Assembly: GCA_006503475.1 (NCBI GenBank)
Contig: RSEH01000159.1
Location: forward strand, 48,569-112,568
Reading direction: 5' to 3'
DNA from: Stentor roeselii
Lineage: Eukaryota; Ciliophora; Heterotrichea; Heterotrichida; Stentoridae
DNA: 64,000 nt
Below are positions 1-11,862 of this stretch, piece by piece. How positions within the stretch are numbered: the first letter of the stretch is position 1; each line of letters opens with the position of its first letter. The notes beneath the pieces were generated by a model that worked only from the letters and a program-made list of their open reading frames with translations, was not told where the DNA came from and searched no databases. A program made the position numbers and the translations under genes.

Positions 1-977
1 AAGATGAAGAAACTCTTCTTATTGACTTACTTGGAATACAGAGTCTAGGCCATGGAGCCTTCGGAAACGTATTTTTAGTGATGCATAAAGCAACTAAAGC
101 CCTATTCGCATTAAAAGTAATCGAAAAGAAAATAATCCTTTCCTTCGAAATAGAAGAAAATGTGATAACTGAAAGAAACATCCTCAGAAGTCTCGACCAC
201 GAATTCATTATGAAGCTAATAAAAAGTTTCAAAGACAGTGAAAAAGTTTATTTTTTATTAGAATACGTCGCCGGTATTACTTTATTCGAAGTCTCCAACA
301 AACTCTCTGCATTTTCCACAGAGGACTGTAAATTTTACGCAAGTTGTTTGATTTTAGCTCTTACTTACATGCATGAACGAGAAGTGGTTTACCGTGATTT
401 AAAACCGGAAAATATCTTGATTGACTCTGAAGGGTACCCGAAGCTTATCGACTTTGGTACAGCGAAAGTGATTCAAGACAGGACCTTTACAGTTCTAGGG
501 ACTCCTCATTACATGGCTCCTGAAATCATTTTGTTCAAAGGTTATTCTTTCGAAGTAGACTACTGGGCTTTAGGAGTGGTTTTATATGAATGTCTCTTTG
601 GAGTACTTCCTTTCGGTCATGATAAGGATGACCCTTATGAGATCTTTCAGTGTATTTTAGAAAAAACTCTTAAGTTCCCGGATGTTAGAAGTGATCTTAA
701 TGCTAGAGCTTTTATTGCTCAGCTACTTAGTCAGACACCTGGTGAAAGGGTTGTTGGAGGTATTGATAAACTTATTAAACATCCTTGGTTTGGGGATGTT
801 AATTGTTTGGAAATTTTAAGTCGGGCTGTTAAACCACCTTTTGTACCGGATCGAATGGATGTGCAAGAAGGATATGCTTGTGATTTGGCGGAGTTTATTT
901 CGAAACAATCACGTGATTGTCCCGTTCTAAGAACCAGAACAAAAGAGATCACAGAAGACTGGGACGAAAGTATTTAA
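1..977 (+). CDS. cGMP-dependent-type (AGC) protein kinase, C-terminal part (5' end outside window)
   Basis: The reading frame is open from the window edge (first full codon at 3), and the ATP-binding loop LGHGAFGNVFLV is encoded before the first internal ATG at 78. This is therefore the 3' part of a longer gene. The kinase core follows: ATP-binding lysine in FALKVIEKK, catalytic loop YRDLKPENI, DFG in KLIDFGTAK, and the activation segment GTPHYMAPEIILFKGYS. The APEII...KG...DYW pattern and the C-terminal tail (PPFVP ... TEDWDESI) resemble PKG more than PKA. In PKG, cyclic-nucleotide-binding domains would lie upstream; they are not visible here. It likely phosphorylates Ser/Thr substrates in cGMP signalling. 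The TAA stop lies 5 nt from the convergent Piezo stop. PKG subfamily is inference; AGC kinase is secure. Confidence 0.9.
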   Translation, partial: DEETLLIDLLGIQSLGHGAFGNVFLVMHKATKALFALKVIEKKIILSFEIEENVITERNILRSLDHEFIMKLIKSFKDSEKVYFLLEYVAGITLFEVSNKLSAFSTEDCKFYASCLILALTYMHEREVVYRDLKPENILIDSEGYPKLIDFGTAKVIQDRTFTVLGTPHYMAPEIILFKGYSFEVDYWALGVVLYECLFGVLPFGHDKDDPYEIFQCILEKTLKFPDVRSDLNARAFIAQLLSQTPGERVVGGIDKLIKHPWFGDVNCLEILSRAVKPPFVPDRMDVQEGYACDLAEFISKQSRDCPVLRTRTKEITEDWDESI

Positions 978-982
978 TTTAA

Positions 983-3900
983 CTATTCTGTTTTTTCCTT
1001 AATAGAGCTTCTTCCAGTGATAGTCTTAAGCATTTCAGGTGATCGTATAATATCAACTAATTCATAATAAAGTTCCTCTTCCCTAAGCAGATCTCCAGTC
1101 ATGCGACTAAGATAAACCCCATTGCACATATTAATAAGTGGTTCAGGGTTCGGCATTTCAGTCATAATAAAATTAACAGGTCCAGCCAAGACCCACCTCA
1201 GAAGTCTTCCAGCAAGTCCAACAACCGAAATATAAAAAGTAACAACACTAAAAGAAAAAGTCATAGGACTATACTTTTCCGAAATAGTAAAAAACTGCAA
1301 TCCTTGCAATTCCTCAGCACTTAAAATTCCAACTTCCCAATAATAATACCCGAAATCATCTTCCAGTTTCTTCAACACAATATTTTTCATAGAATCATGA
1401 TCATTAATCACATCAGGTGACATATTTTCACCAGAACTCGGTAACCAGACCACGAAAACTGGAAGACTTGGGTAGTTAAAAATAACTGAAATATTAGAAC
1501 AAACTGTATGATTAAGAGATGAAGTTTGACTATGGGTAAGTTTATAGCTGAACTCTTGTGAGACTTTTGGAACGTTTACCGGGTATCGGCGGGTGTAAGT
1601 GTGAGACATGTGAAGAATCGCTTCAGAAGAACTTTCTTTTAAAGTCTTTTCAAAGCTGCTGCAAAGTTGGTTATAGCTGTGAGGTGTTATGTCCCAAAGA
1701 CTGTCACTTGTCGTTGGCATGCTGATCACTTGCATCACTTCTTTGTCGTTCGAGTCTATTCCATCAAGTGAGTTAAACTTGTTGGTCTCCCATTCTGAGT
1801 CGGTTATTGAGTGAATGTCTGAAACTCGAGAGGCGGAGTAGAAGTTGAAATAGTTTTCGTCCATTATTATTCCTATTTGAACTGAGAGAGACTTCACTTT
1901 GTTGAACTCGACTACTGGATTCAAAGAACTGAATAGGATTAGAGGAGCTAGGATTATTGCAAAAATTATCACTAAACTGCAACAGCCCATACTTAACTTA
2001 GAACCAGTTCCTATTGGACTTCCTCTCACTCTTGATAAATATCCTTTCGAGTTACATTGATTGATGTAAAGTTGAGCATATAAGTTTTCAAACTTAAGCC
2101 ATTGAAATAAATCCAAAGTCGTTAAAGTAAAAACCCAATCAACTAGAGTCCTTATTTCAAACAAAAAAGGAATTCCTCTATAAAACTGAAACATTAACTT
2201 CGAAGGCCTTGAGGTACTTTTCATCAAAGGAAATGACCCAGACCTAAAACTTGGAAGTCCAAATTTAAGCTGTAAAGAAACAATCATCAAATAAACAACA
2301 TATAAAAAGTAAAACATCTTCAAATATGAATTAATTTGAAAATTGTTGCATTTAGTCTGGTCAAACAAATCAGGACAATAAGGTTTTCCAGTGCTGAAAA
2401 GGGTGGAGTTGATAGGAAAGTACCAAAAAACAATGTAAAGCATGCTGAGGAGTAAGATTAAATGAAGGGCAAGCTTCAGCTGCAGTGGTCGATCCCATTT
2501 TATATTCGGCTCAGAATTTTGAGTCCTGCTCAGTCGAGCCACTGCGAGTTTCAACGCTTGTGAAGTCCTGGCAAGGTAAAGATATCGCTCGATTATTATT
2601 ATGCTGATGTGGAATATTATCGCTATCACCATACGACCTTGGAATTGATTCGCTCTGAATAAAAATTACTTGAAAGACTCGGATATGTTTAGACCTCGAC
2701 CGTCCATTTGGGAAAAAAATAAGAATAGGTATACGAGAATCACTAGTTGTACTAAAAGAGTTGGAGTGTATAGGTCTTTTCCAGGCTTTTCTTCTTTGTT
2801 GTGAGGAAGAAGACGGTTGAAAAATTGCTTTATTTGGCGAGAGGCTCGGGTTAAACAGCTGGATGTTCGAGTTGATGAGTCTGGGGATAATGAGGAGACT
2901 GTCACCCCCTGCCCAGCCAAGCGAAGCTTGGCTTCTTCCAAACTTTCCATTTCATATTCAGTCTTCTTCCAAAGTCCAACCCTGAGCAAGAAGTACTCAT
3001 GCAATAAAACAAACAACATAACAAAAACATCCCAAATAACATAATTGACTAAAGTTTGACTATAAGTATTATCAGCTCGATTGAATCCGATTTTATACTG
3101 ATCCCTATAGTTCATCATGAATTCCTGTCCAAAAACGAATTCCCAGATTTGAAACTGCAAAGTGAACTTAATAAAGAAAACGAGTTCTGAATACAACATA
3201 ATAAACCTGAAGTACTTAAACGGGGGCCTGGGGTACTCAAGCATGGCATATCCGATGACGGTCAAAGGAAAAACAACTGATTCGAGACTTGCATAAGCCA
3301 AATGATTTACAATGCAAAACAAGTACACAAGTCCCTGAGTATTACTCATTAAAATCAGTACAGTCATCATTATATAATTCTTCCATGTCAAGTTGTACTC
3401 AGCTAGAGTTTTCTTTTCAACAAATTCGATATCTTCAAATTCTTTACTTTCAGAATCAAGATCTTCAGCTTCTTTCGACTCTACCACTTTTTTCTTGGTG
3501 TTCAAGGTATCTAGATACGACCTGAATATCACGGGGTTTATGAAATGAATGAGAAGATTTTGAAGTTTACTTCGAAAACTTGGCTCTTTTTCAACGTCTT
3601 CTGAAGGACTGATGGTTTTTCGATTTGCTGTTGTTACAGCTCGTCCCCTGGCAGGCTGCAGACTATCCCTTTTTTCTTCATAAAACTTCTGATTCCACTT
3701 CTGTACATTAACATCAAGTTTCCGCAGTTCAGTTTCAAACCTAGCTCTTTTTTCCACATACTCCGAATTTTCCTGTATCCTTTTATTATTAAACTCCCGT
3801 GCAAGAGACAATCCATAAATTTTTCCTTGAGTTTTCAAATGATTTCTTTCAAGGTCCATATGTTTATTAAAGTCCTGGCTTCGCATCATTCTATACATCA

Positions 3901-6900
3901 TGTACAAAAATGCAAAAGCCACAATTTTAAAAACAACTTTTTTATGAAGAGCCGACTGATGCGCCGGTGGGGATTCTTGCCCAGCGCGCCAGAGCCTTTC
4001 AACTCCAATGGCGACAAGCCACCCATCATTAGAAATAGTCACAATTCCAAAAGGAATCTGAATCCAAATATTCAAAGTCAAGTCAAGTAACATAAAGTTT
4101 AAAAAGTAAATCCTCAAAATCCTTAAGTAACTATTCCACCGTCGTTCACTTCGAATATTCTGATTAGCTCCATAAATAAAAATCAGGCAAAATGCACAAT
4201 AAACCCCTGAAATAATTCCATTATTTTGTATGATGAAAAGAAGAACAAACAAGAAAATAATAAGATGAGAAATGTTGTAAGTTGTTTTTTTTACTAGTAA
4301 AAAAATCGTTTTTGATTTTGATGGAATCTCGGGGCCTGTATTCGCGAGTTCCAAGAGAAATAATTCATGTTCTTTAGTGCAGAGGAACTTGTAATAAATC
4401 ATAATGAACAATGAACACAGCAGGTCCGAGTAAATATTTTCAAGTTGGTCGAAACTCGTCCCTAGGTTTAAAAAAACTGGGTCATCTTGAGTTTTCCAGT
4501 TAATTCTTGTATACCAGGGGGTGTTAGTCACTTGTTTATCCCTTGGAAGGCGCTCAGGAGAGTTTTTTTTCTGAATATTGCTGAGAATCAGAAGGTACTG
4601 AAGCCAGATCATGCAAATAACAACAGTATTCAAATAATGTGTCCGTCGATAAGGAGAGGCAAAAATGATACACATGAAAACTGACATCACATAAATAATA
4701 CTCACAAAAGTCAACTTGTTAAAAGCGATGATCAACACACACATCGGTACTAAAGCTTCAACGAAAATCCTAATAAAATCAAGAGTTTTCATTAATGTCA
4801 AGTTCTTATTTTTTAACCTGCGAAATTCATCTTCTTGGCTGATGTTGACTCTTGTGTTAAGCATGAACTCGATGCAATGTCTTTCAACGATAAGCAAAAC
4901 CCACAAAATAACATAACCATAACTGATATCTAAAAGACTTCTTCCTTCACTTTTACTATACCCGCAGCAGAAGTAGATCCAAAGCACCTTCTGATACAAT
5001 TTCTCCCCGAACACTTCAGGACAAACAAGAAACTCAGCATAAGCCAGGAGGAAATTCGCGAAAGTAAATAGAAATAAAACATTCCAAACTGAAACTCTTT
5101 TTTCCCATTCAATTTCAGGACTGTAAAGTTGCTTATGCTCGACGACTTCTCCGAAATAATTCCCAAGTCTTAACAAGTACCACCCAATAGCTACTAAATA
5201 ACAGATCATTGAAAGTGATAGTTTCCAGTAAATTGAAATTGTTGAAACTGAAAAAAGGATTATTAAGGGAAAAGGCTCTTCTAAGAATTGTAAAGCGGCT
5301 GTTATGTGCTTTTCCTGACCGATCAATGAGAGGTTAGAACGGATGATGCCTGAGATGAAACCTACTTCTTCGAAGTCGAAACTTTCACGTTCGAGGTTGT
5401 GGGAACGGTTCCTGGACTCTAAAATGCAGAATAAAAGAAGCATGCAGTCTGAGACCATGTTTTTGTAAAGCTCTGAACTGTCGTAGACTTCTAGACCTAT
5501 CAATTTGAACTGGGAGTTGAAGGGGAATGGAAGGAATGGGATGAATTGGTAGATGTATCGGATTATTAGAATTGCGCCTGAGTAGTATACTGTTATTCCC
5601 CATATTTTTTTTACTTTTATGTAGTTGAAGGATATTTCTACCATCACGTCTTTCAGGTGGATTAGCATGAATATGCAAAAACATATGAATCTTACGTAGT
5701 TTAGAAGGTTTAAGGGCGATAAAAGCATTATCAAGAAGATGAAAAAGTAACTTACCCATACCTGAAAAATCGTATACCATTCATAAACACTCACAATATA
5801 CTTAACCAGCAAGGGATGTTTTTTCCTAAATTCCTTTTTAGTAAGTTTATAATAATCCAAAGAAAACATAGTCGATCCAAAAGCTCGATTTTGTATACTA
5901 GAAGATAAAAGCAGTATCCAAATACTATAATCATAAGGAATAACTTGCCATAATTCATTCTTAGTAGACGTAGTCGAAGGTAACCCAATCAACTTTAACA
6001 CTTCACCAGACGACAACTCATAAAACTGCGAGACAAGTACCCAAACATAACGAACAAGTAAAACCGCCATCGTATAAAACATCAAAACTTTCCAATACTT
6101 CCTCGCTAACTGAATATTAAAAAGAAAAACCAGGCAAATTATAATAAACCCGACGTGAAACAAGTTGATATCACTCAGTCCTACTAAAAACAACACAATA
6201 AGAGAAATTTTGTCAGAGTTTTGCTGAAGAATTGTGTAAAAAATTCCCCAAAGGGTCTTAGTTTCGTTTTCTATGATACTGACTTTCGTGTTGTAGCCTA
6301 AAACTCGGTTAATGAAGATAAAAGTCATGATTGTGAAGAATTGAAATAAAAGTTCAAGGGCTGGGAAGTATTTGTAGTAAAAACCTGAAATTTGAGGAAG
6401 GTCTAATGATAGAGTTTTGAAAAAGTAAGTCAAAAATGAATCGAGGATCAGAACTGGAATTAAAGTGAATCTTGACATTATTATCATCCGGTCGTGGTTT
6501 AACTCGATTATTGAGTAAAATACCCAAAGCATTATATAAACTCCCATAGCACTCTTGAAGTAAAAAATCCAGAAAAATAAAAGAAACCGTGCCAAGAAAA
6601 ATAAAAGGGTAGGAGAAAGTAGTAATTTTAAAAGATATGAACATTTTAAAATACTCACGACTGATGTTAACCCTGCATTTTTTTCATCTTTAAGGATTTC
6701 ATTATAAAATGCTTCATCGTCATCATCATTCTGACTGAGCACTTCTCCTTCCTTTTCATTTTTCTCTGATTTTTTCTGAGATTCATTTTCTTCTGGAAGT
6801 TGCAAAAATTCATTTCTTTCTTCATTTTCTTTACTTTCTTCCAAAATTTTATCCTTCTCTTTGTCCTCAAAAGATCTTTTCTTTTCCATCTTGAATTCAC

Positions 6901-7891
6901 TAGACCTACTCGAACTTCCAGAACTTGAAAAACTTTCAGAAGGTTCACTATCAGTTTGAAGTGAATCACTACTTCCACTTTCCTCTCTTAAACCATCAAA
7001 ATTACTTTCCTGAACTTTCAACATAAGAATCTTGCGACTTTCCTCAATATCCTCAACCTGTTGATTCAAACTCGTTTTATCCCGAGGTAAAAAGTTATCC
7101 TTTTCAATAAGTTTTTCATTCAAAAGATTATTTTCTTCTTTAATCCCAGCTTTTCTGACATACATCGTCGAAAAACAATGAAGTACAAAGACCAAAATAT
7201 AATTAGGGAGAAATCTCGGCTTATTCAAAATAATTCCATAAAGTTCAGCCTCGTCTTCAGTGATCTGCGAGTTCAGCAAAATAAAGTAAAAGAAGGAAAA
7301 AATCATTTGCATGGTAGTCATCAGTGAAATTAGAAGTACTCCACATTTGAAAGTCGCTTTTGAAAGGCGAAGTGCCCAGGACACTGACCAGTAAATCCAT
7401 AGAAGGAAGTAAGAAATGTTCATGTAGGAAAAGTTCGATGCGCAGGTACCTGTCAAGGCTAGAAAACTGCAGAAAAGCCAGAGGTTTTTACGTCGTGAAT
7501 CACTTGGCTTGAACTTCACTTTTTTCGCGTATATCCAACCGATTATGCTGCATATGAAGGCGAGAGTGTCTGGAATAAATGTAAATGATGAGGATTCGTC
7601 CCATGTTAGATCTTTTGTGTAGAATATTCCGAGAAGGTGGAGTAAATCACGCTCTTTCTCGAAGACTTCTGAAATGTAACCTTCGTAGAGAAGGGTTAAC
7701 ATTATACTCTTCCAGGTAACTAGCAAGAGACTTATGAAAAATAGGCATTTGTAAACCAACTTTGGCACTTGGTATATCGTCAGCAGCATTACCAAGATAA
7801 AAAGAGCAGTCAACATATAAACCCCTGAAATCGCTGATGGTTTAATGCATCCTGATAGAAAAAGTAACACATTCAGCCACTCCTCAATCAT
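983..7891 (-). CDS. PIEZO: Piezo mechanosensitive cation channel (2 exons)
   Basis: Exons 7891-2670 and 2654-983 join through a 15-nt intron to give 2297 residues (animal Piezo is about 2500). The protein is a long series of hydrophobic membrane segments, with acidic, Ser-rich and basic linkers (for example around residues 280-400). The C-terminal part carries family hallmarks: the anchor-like stretch IPFLFEIRTLVDWVF ... LYAQLYINQC, then an extracellular cap-like domain, a last membrane helix, and the C-terminal block containing NGVYLSRMTGDLLREEELY and IIRSPEML. These match the end of animal Piezo proteins (ETGELELEEELY, YRSPE). Piezo trimers are plasma-membrane channels opened by membrane tension and pass Na+, K+ and Ca2+. 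Without splicing, a TAA follows Phe-Lys and the pore-proximal 557 residues are lost. Identification is strong; channel activity is inferred. Confidence 0.92.
2655..2669 (-). other. 15-nt intron in Piezo gene
   Basis: Reads GTAATTTTTATTCAG on the coding strand, with A at position 10. It is phase 2 (AA|A lysine codon). Removal joins ESFK to ANQFQGR in frame; retention gives AAG TAA. Confidence 0.93.
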
Positions 7892-8101
7892 ATACTGATT
7901 ATTATGGCTATTTAGTTAAATTAGGGGATTATTACTTGGATATATTTCTATAGTAGTTTAGATGATTAAATTCAGAGAGGATTAATATAATTTCATGATG
8001 TTCTCTGTTATTTAGTGAGTAGAGAATTTATTCAGATTGTTTAAGTGCATTCAGCGAGACTTTATATTAGAACACCTTTAAATTATAATCATCATATCAG
8101 A

Positions 8102-9739
8102 TTATTTGCTTTTCTCACAGTTTTGACATCCTTGAAACATTGAAAGTAAGTCCTGACATTTCAAGTTCCCATTCAAAAAAGTATTATAATCAGGTATTTT
8201 TCCTTGTTTCATCAATATTTTCAATTTCAGAACAGCCATCGGCATATTAACAGCAGCGACACCAATACACTTATCACCTTTAAAAAAAAAGCTGATTTTT
8301 TTATCTCCTAAGTCTTCGTTGATCGTATTCTGTGCTCCGAAGCAAAAGCCAGCCATTTCGATGAAATCAAATTGCTGACTCCAAAAATAAGGAATTTCTT
8401 CAAATTCTTTCTCTAATCCAATCATGTTAAGAGCAGCAATATTTCCTTGCTGTTGAGCGACGACCCAATGTTCAATACGTTGATTTTCTTGGCTGAGATT
8501 ATCAGGATACAAAGCAATATCACCAGCTGAATAAATCTGAGGCCATTTAGTTTGAAGGAATTTATTAACTTTAACAGCCCCATCACTTGTTTTGAGCTCT
8601 AAAGGTACATGATCAGTTTTAAGTGTTGATCCAGTTGATACAATTACTAGATCAGTATCAATGATCATATCATCAAAAATAATCCTATTCACAACATCTC
8701 CATTATTTTCAATTCCTTCAATTTTTTTATTCCTCACAACCCTAACATTATTTTCAGCCATAGATTGAAAAATATGATCATACAAAAACTTTCCAACAAC
8801 TTTAGCCAGCGCCTGACTTTCATACTCAACAAAAGTTAATTCAACATCATGAAGCGTTTTTCTAATGCAAGCAACAAGTTCCAGTCCAAGAAATCTATTC
8901 CCAATAACAGTGATTCTTTTAGCAGACGCTACCCGATGCTGTATTTTTTGATAATCATTCATATTTCTCATAGTCAAAAAGTTAGAAAAACATAAATTTT
9001 GCATAAATTCATTAGGAACTTTAGCACTAGCGCCAGTGCAAATCAAGATCTTATCATATTTCAACTCTTCTCCATTTTGCAAAGTAACTTTAACAGGAGA
9101 GATATTTTTTACTGAAGAATTAAGTCGAAGTTCATAGTTATTCTCAAGTAAATGGTTTTCAGTGAATAAAAGGTTGTTTTTCACGTCAAGGAAAAGGTTC
9201 TTTGAAAGCAAAACTCGGTCGTAAGGTGGAAAGTCTTCATCACTGATTATTACTATACGACCACTGAAGCCAAAACGTCTCAAAGTCTCTGCTGCTGACA
9301 TCCCTGCCGCACCTGCGCCTATTATTAGAAAAATTCGAGAATCTGTTGTTTTTGAAGAGTGAATTTTTTGTGTCTTTGGTAAAGATATGTAAATTTTACC
9401 TGAATCTTCAGTTGTTTGGTAGGATGAGAGAGGATGGAAACCTGGAGGGTTCACTAAGTTTCCACTTATTATGTCAAACTCAGCACCGTGCATTGGACAA
9501 ACCAAGTTGTAACCGTTCAAAAAACCTAAAGAAAGGTCTCCGGATTGATGAGTGCAGCGAGAGGACACAGCAAAAACTCTTCCATTAACTCTACAGAGTA
9601 AAATTCTTTTTCTCGATATATAGGTAGGGAAGATCTGACCTTCAGAAACATCTTCACTCCCACAAACAAATATATTCCTGTTGTCTTCACAATAGGTTGG
9701 TAATAAAAAAGAGCTGAGAATTCTAGTAAAAATATTCAT
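8102..9739 (-). CDS. Rieske [2Fe-2S] plus FAD/NAD(P) oxidoreductase (AIFM3/NFRL-like)
   Basis: 545 residues. The N-terminal Rieske domain has C62-T-H64 and C81-P-M-H84 as [2Fe-2S] ligands (CTH ... CPMH). It is followed by a pyridine nucleotide-disulphide oxidoreductase fold: FAD-binding GAGAAG at 141-146, a second dinucleotide-binding strand (ITVIGNRFLGLELV) in which the usual Gly pattern is relaxed, and the FAD motif IYSAGDIALYP. This Rieske plus oxidoreductase order is that of AIFM3/AIF-like proteins and related ferredoxin reductases. It probably moves electrons from NAD(P)H through FAD to the Fe-S centre. The first 16 residues (MNIFTRILSSFLLPTY) are hydrophobic with one Arg, so a short targeting peptide is possible but not certain. 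Physiological acceptor unknown. Confidence 0.9.
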   Translation of the reverse strand: MNIFTRILSSFLLPTYCEDNRNIFVCGSEDVSEGQIFPTYISRKRILLCRVNGRVFAVSSRCTHQSGDLSLGFLNGYNLVCPMHGAEFDIISGNLVNPPGFHPLSSYQTTEDSGKIYISLPKTQKIHSSKTTDSRIFLIIGAGAAGMSAAETLRRFGFSGRIVIISDEDFPPYDRVLLSKNLFLDVKNNLLFTENHLLENNYELRLNSSVKNISPVKVTLQNGEELKYDKILICTGASAKVPNEFMQNLCFSNFLTMRNMNDYQKIQHRVASAKRITVIGNRFLGLELVACIRKTLHDVELTFVEYESQALAKVVGKFLYDHIFQSMAENNVRVVRNKKIEGIENNGDVVNRIIFDDMIIDTDLVIVSTGSTLKTDHVPLELKTSDGAVKVNKFLQTKWPQIYSAGDIALYPDNLSQENQRIEHWVVAQQQGNIAALNMIGLEKEFEEIPYFWSQQFDFIEMAGFCFGAQNTINEDLGDKKISFFFKGDKCIGVAAVNMPMAVLKLKILMKQGKIPDYNTFLNGNLKCQDLLSMFQGCQNCEKSK

Positions 9740-10081
9740 TTCTTCAGTAAATTATATGATTTTCTCATGAATTAATTCCTTAATCTCAAAAGGTTTTTAA
9801 ATCAACAAAATCTGTGTTTGTTTTTCTCATAAAAATACAACTATTTAAAAACTTCTAAAAAATTCATTATCCAAGCTAAAATAACTAACCTCGAAATTAC
9901 CTTTTGAAAATAAAATTCAAATCTTGATAAATCCTTAAAACTACTCAATTCAAATTCCTGAAAAAAAAGTTTATCTCCTTATACTTCCTTTCAATCCAAT
10001 TAAAATATCAAAAATTTATCCTCCACATTCCACTTATCCAAAAAAACCTAAACTATTCAACCGTCCATATTATTCAATCAA
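9740..10081. other. divergent intergenic region, no gene seen
   Basis: 342 nt of AT-rich sequence between the divergent oxidoreductase and EF-hand genes. The right half becomes C/A-rich on the + strand. It presumably carries both promoters; no specific motif or RNA gene is recognisable. Confidence 0.6.
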
Positions 10082-11851
10082 ATGATAAGCATCGACACAG
10101 AACGAAAACTTGCTGAAGTCTTCTTAAAGATCTCACTCTCAGAAGGCCAAGTAGAAAATACTCGATTCACACTATGCAGTTGTGAAGACTTCGACCCATT
10201 CAGTTTATTCCGAGCAGTAGATCGTTTAGGTCTTGGTAGTTTTTCATCAACTGACATGCTAGGAATACTTGACAAGTCTCATTTTTTTACAACAAACGAC
10301 GAGGTGTATCTATCAATAAAACAATACGACACTCATCAGTCAGGCCGACTGTCAATCAACGAGTTCTTTCAAATGGTCCTTCCAAGTACCTGCCCTGGAC
10401 TCAGAACTCGTGCACAGGCCCGTCAAGGAAGTTTTAATGAAGAAGTTGAAAAACTTTTCATTAAACTTCTGCAGGCTGAGGTCATGTTTCATAGAATTTG
10501 TGAAAATGCGAAAAAATCTTTATTGCTTCGACATGACTTTTCCGTTCTGGAATGCTTTCGAGCTGTTGATATCAGGAACTTGTCTTTTATTGATAGAAAA
10601 GGATTGATGGACTTCTTGAGAAGACATAAAAATGTTAATGAAATTGATGTTGATGCTATTTTTAGAAGGGTTGATAATGATGCTGATGATATTTTAAATT
10701 ATCAGGAGTTTGTTGAGTGTCTTATGCCGAGTCAGGTTAGTACTTTCAGGTCTTTGAAGGTTAGCTCTACTCATGCTGGGTTTAAAGGGTTGGCGAGTCA
10801 GGGAGGGAACAACCAATCACTAAAAAACATACCCCAGAGTCCAAGCAAATGGTCATCATCAATAAGTACCCAAAAGCCAGTATCAAAAACCCTTCCTCCC
10901 GGTTACCAATCCTCAACTTTTTCATCCTCAATGCGAAAAGTATCATCTCCATCACCCCGCCGTGCAAGTCCGACTAAATCTCTTCGAAACAACACAAGTT
11001 TAAAGCCATCATCACCAATTCGAAGTTCAAACCTAAACATATCAAGCAGATCTTTACATAAAAAGCCTCTAAAAAGCCAAGACCAATCCTCAGGAAGATC
11101 CCCTCTTCGATCATCTCAATCCAGGGCCTACACCAGTCAAGACCTAAGCCAAAAACCTGAAAGTTCCATCATCAGCATTGAAGAAAAAGAACTTGTTGGG
11201 TGGTTTCAAGAAGAAATTAAGATAAACCGCGATGTTGAAAGAAAGAAAAACGAGTTATCACTTAAACATGACTTCAACCTTTTTGATGCTTTTAGAATGT
11301 TTGATAGACAAGGGACAGGATATGCGAATTTGAATGATTTTCAAGAAACTTTCGAGTATTTCAACTTTTCTGCACCGAAAGATGAGATTTTTCTGTTGAT
11401 TAAACATTTTTCTAATAGTGGACAATTGAACTTTAAACAGTTTTCTGAAGTGATTTCGCCGAAACAAGAAGAATATGCAAGGATTTTGAGGAATAGGTCT
11501 TCAAATGACTTGGATTTGGAATTTCCTGAGTTTTCTAGAGAGACTTTGAATACTTTTCTAGAAACTTTTAGACTTTTACTTGATGCTGAGTCACTCGCTG
11601 AACGTGTCAGGCAGAGACTTACTAGAATGCCTGACTTTAGCTTGTATCAGGCGTTTATGGCGGTTGATAAGGGACGAGATGGGTTTATCACTATTGATGA
11701 GTTTCAGTCTGTACTTCAGAGTCATTCTATCTTTGCTTCGACCAAAGACTTGCAGAGTCTTCTTGGAAAGTATGACAAAAATAAGGATGGTAGAGTGAGT
11801 TATACAGATTTTATTGAGGAAATAACTCCGAAATCTCCAAAACGTTTCTAG
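10082..11851 (+). CDS. multi-EF-hand calcium-binding protein
   Basis: 589 residues built from three repeated units, each with paired EF-hand-like loops. The last pair is canonical: DKGRDGFITIDEF near 529 and DKNKDGRVSYTDF near 565. Earlier loops vary: VDNDADDILNYQEF is fairly complete, while DRLGLGSFSSTDM, DTHQSGRLSINEF and DRQGTGYANLNDF lack some acidic ligands, so only some sites should bind Ca2+. Between units 2 and 3 (about residues 240-365) lies a Ser/Pro/Arg-rich linker with SPSPRR- and SPTK-like sites, likely phosphorylated. It resembles cytoskeletal Ca2+ sensors of ciliates (large centrin-like or EF-hand scaffold proteins); exact orthology is not recognised. The next gene starts only 11 nt after its TAG. 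Confidence 0.88.
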   Translation: MISIDTERKLAEVFLKISLSEGQVENTRFTLCSCEDFDPFSLFRAVDRLGLGSFSSTDMLGILDKSHFFTTNDEVYLSIKQYDTHQSGRLSINEFFQMVLPSTCPGLRTRAQARQGSFNEEVEKLFIKLLQAEVMFHRICENAKKSLLLRHDFSVLECFRAVDIRNLSFIDRKGLMDFLRRHKNVNEIDVDAIFRRVDNDADDILNYQEFVECLMPSQVSTFRSLKVSSTHAGFKGLASQGGNNQSLKNIPQSPSKWSSSISTQKPVSKTLPPGYQSSTFSSSMRKVSSPSPRRASPTKSLRNNTSLKPSSPIRSSNLNISSRSLHKKPLKSQDQSSGRSPLRSSQSRAYTSQDLSQKPESSIISIEEKELVGWFQEEIKINRDVERKKNELSLKHDFNLFDAFRMFDRQGTGYANLNDFQETFEYFNFSAPKDEIFLLIKHFSNSGQLNFKQFSEVISPKQEEYARILRNRSSNDLDLEFPEFSRETLNTFLETFRLLLDAESLAERVRQRLTRMPDFSLYQAFMAVDKGRDGFITIDEFQSVLQSHSIFASTKDLQSLLGKYDKNKDGRVSYTDFIEEITPKSPKRF

Positions 11852-11862
11852 ATAGTTAATAA

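Noticed and set aside
11852-11862. EF-hand and CSPP1-like genes as one spliced gene
   Set aside because: No 15- or 16-nt GT...AG sequence spans the junction; the first frame ends in TAG and the second starts with a good ATG.
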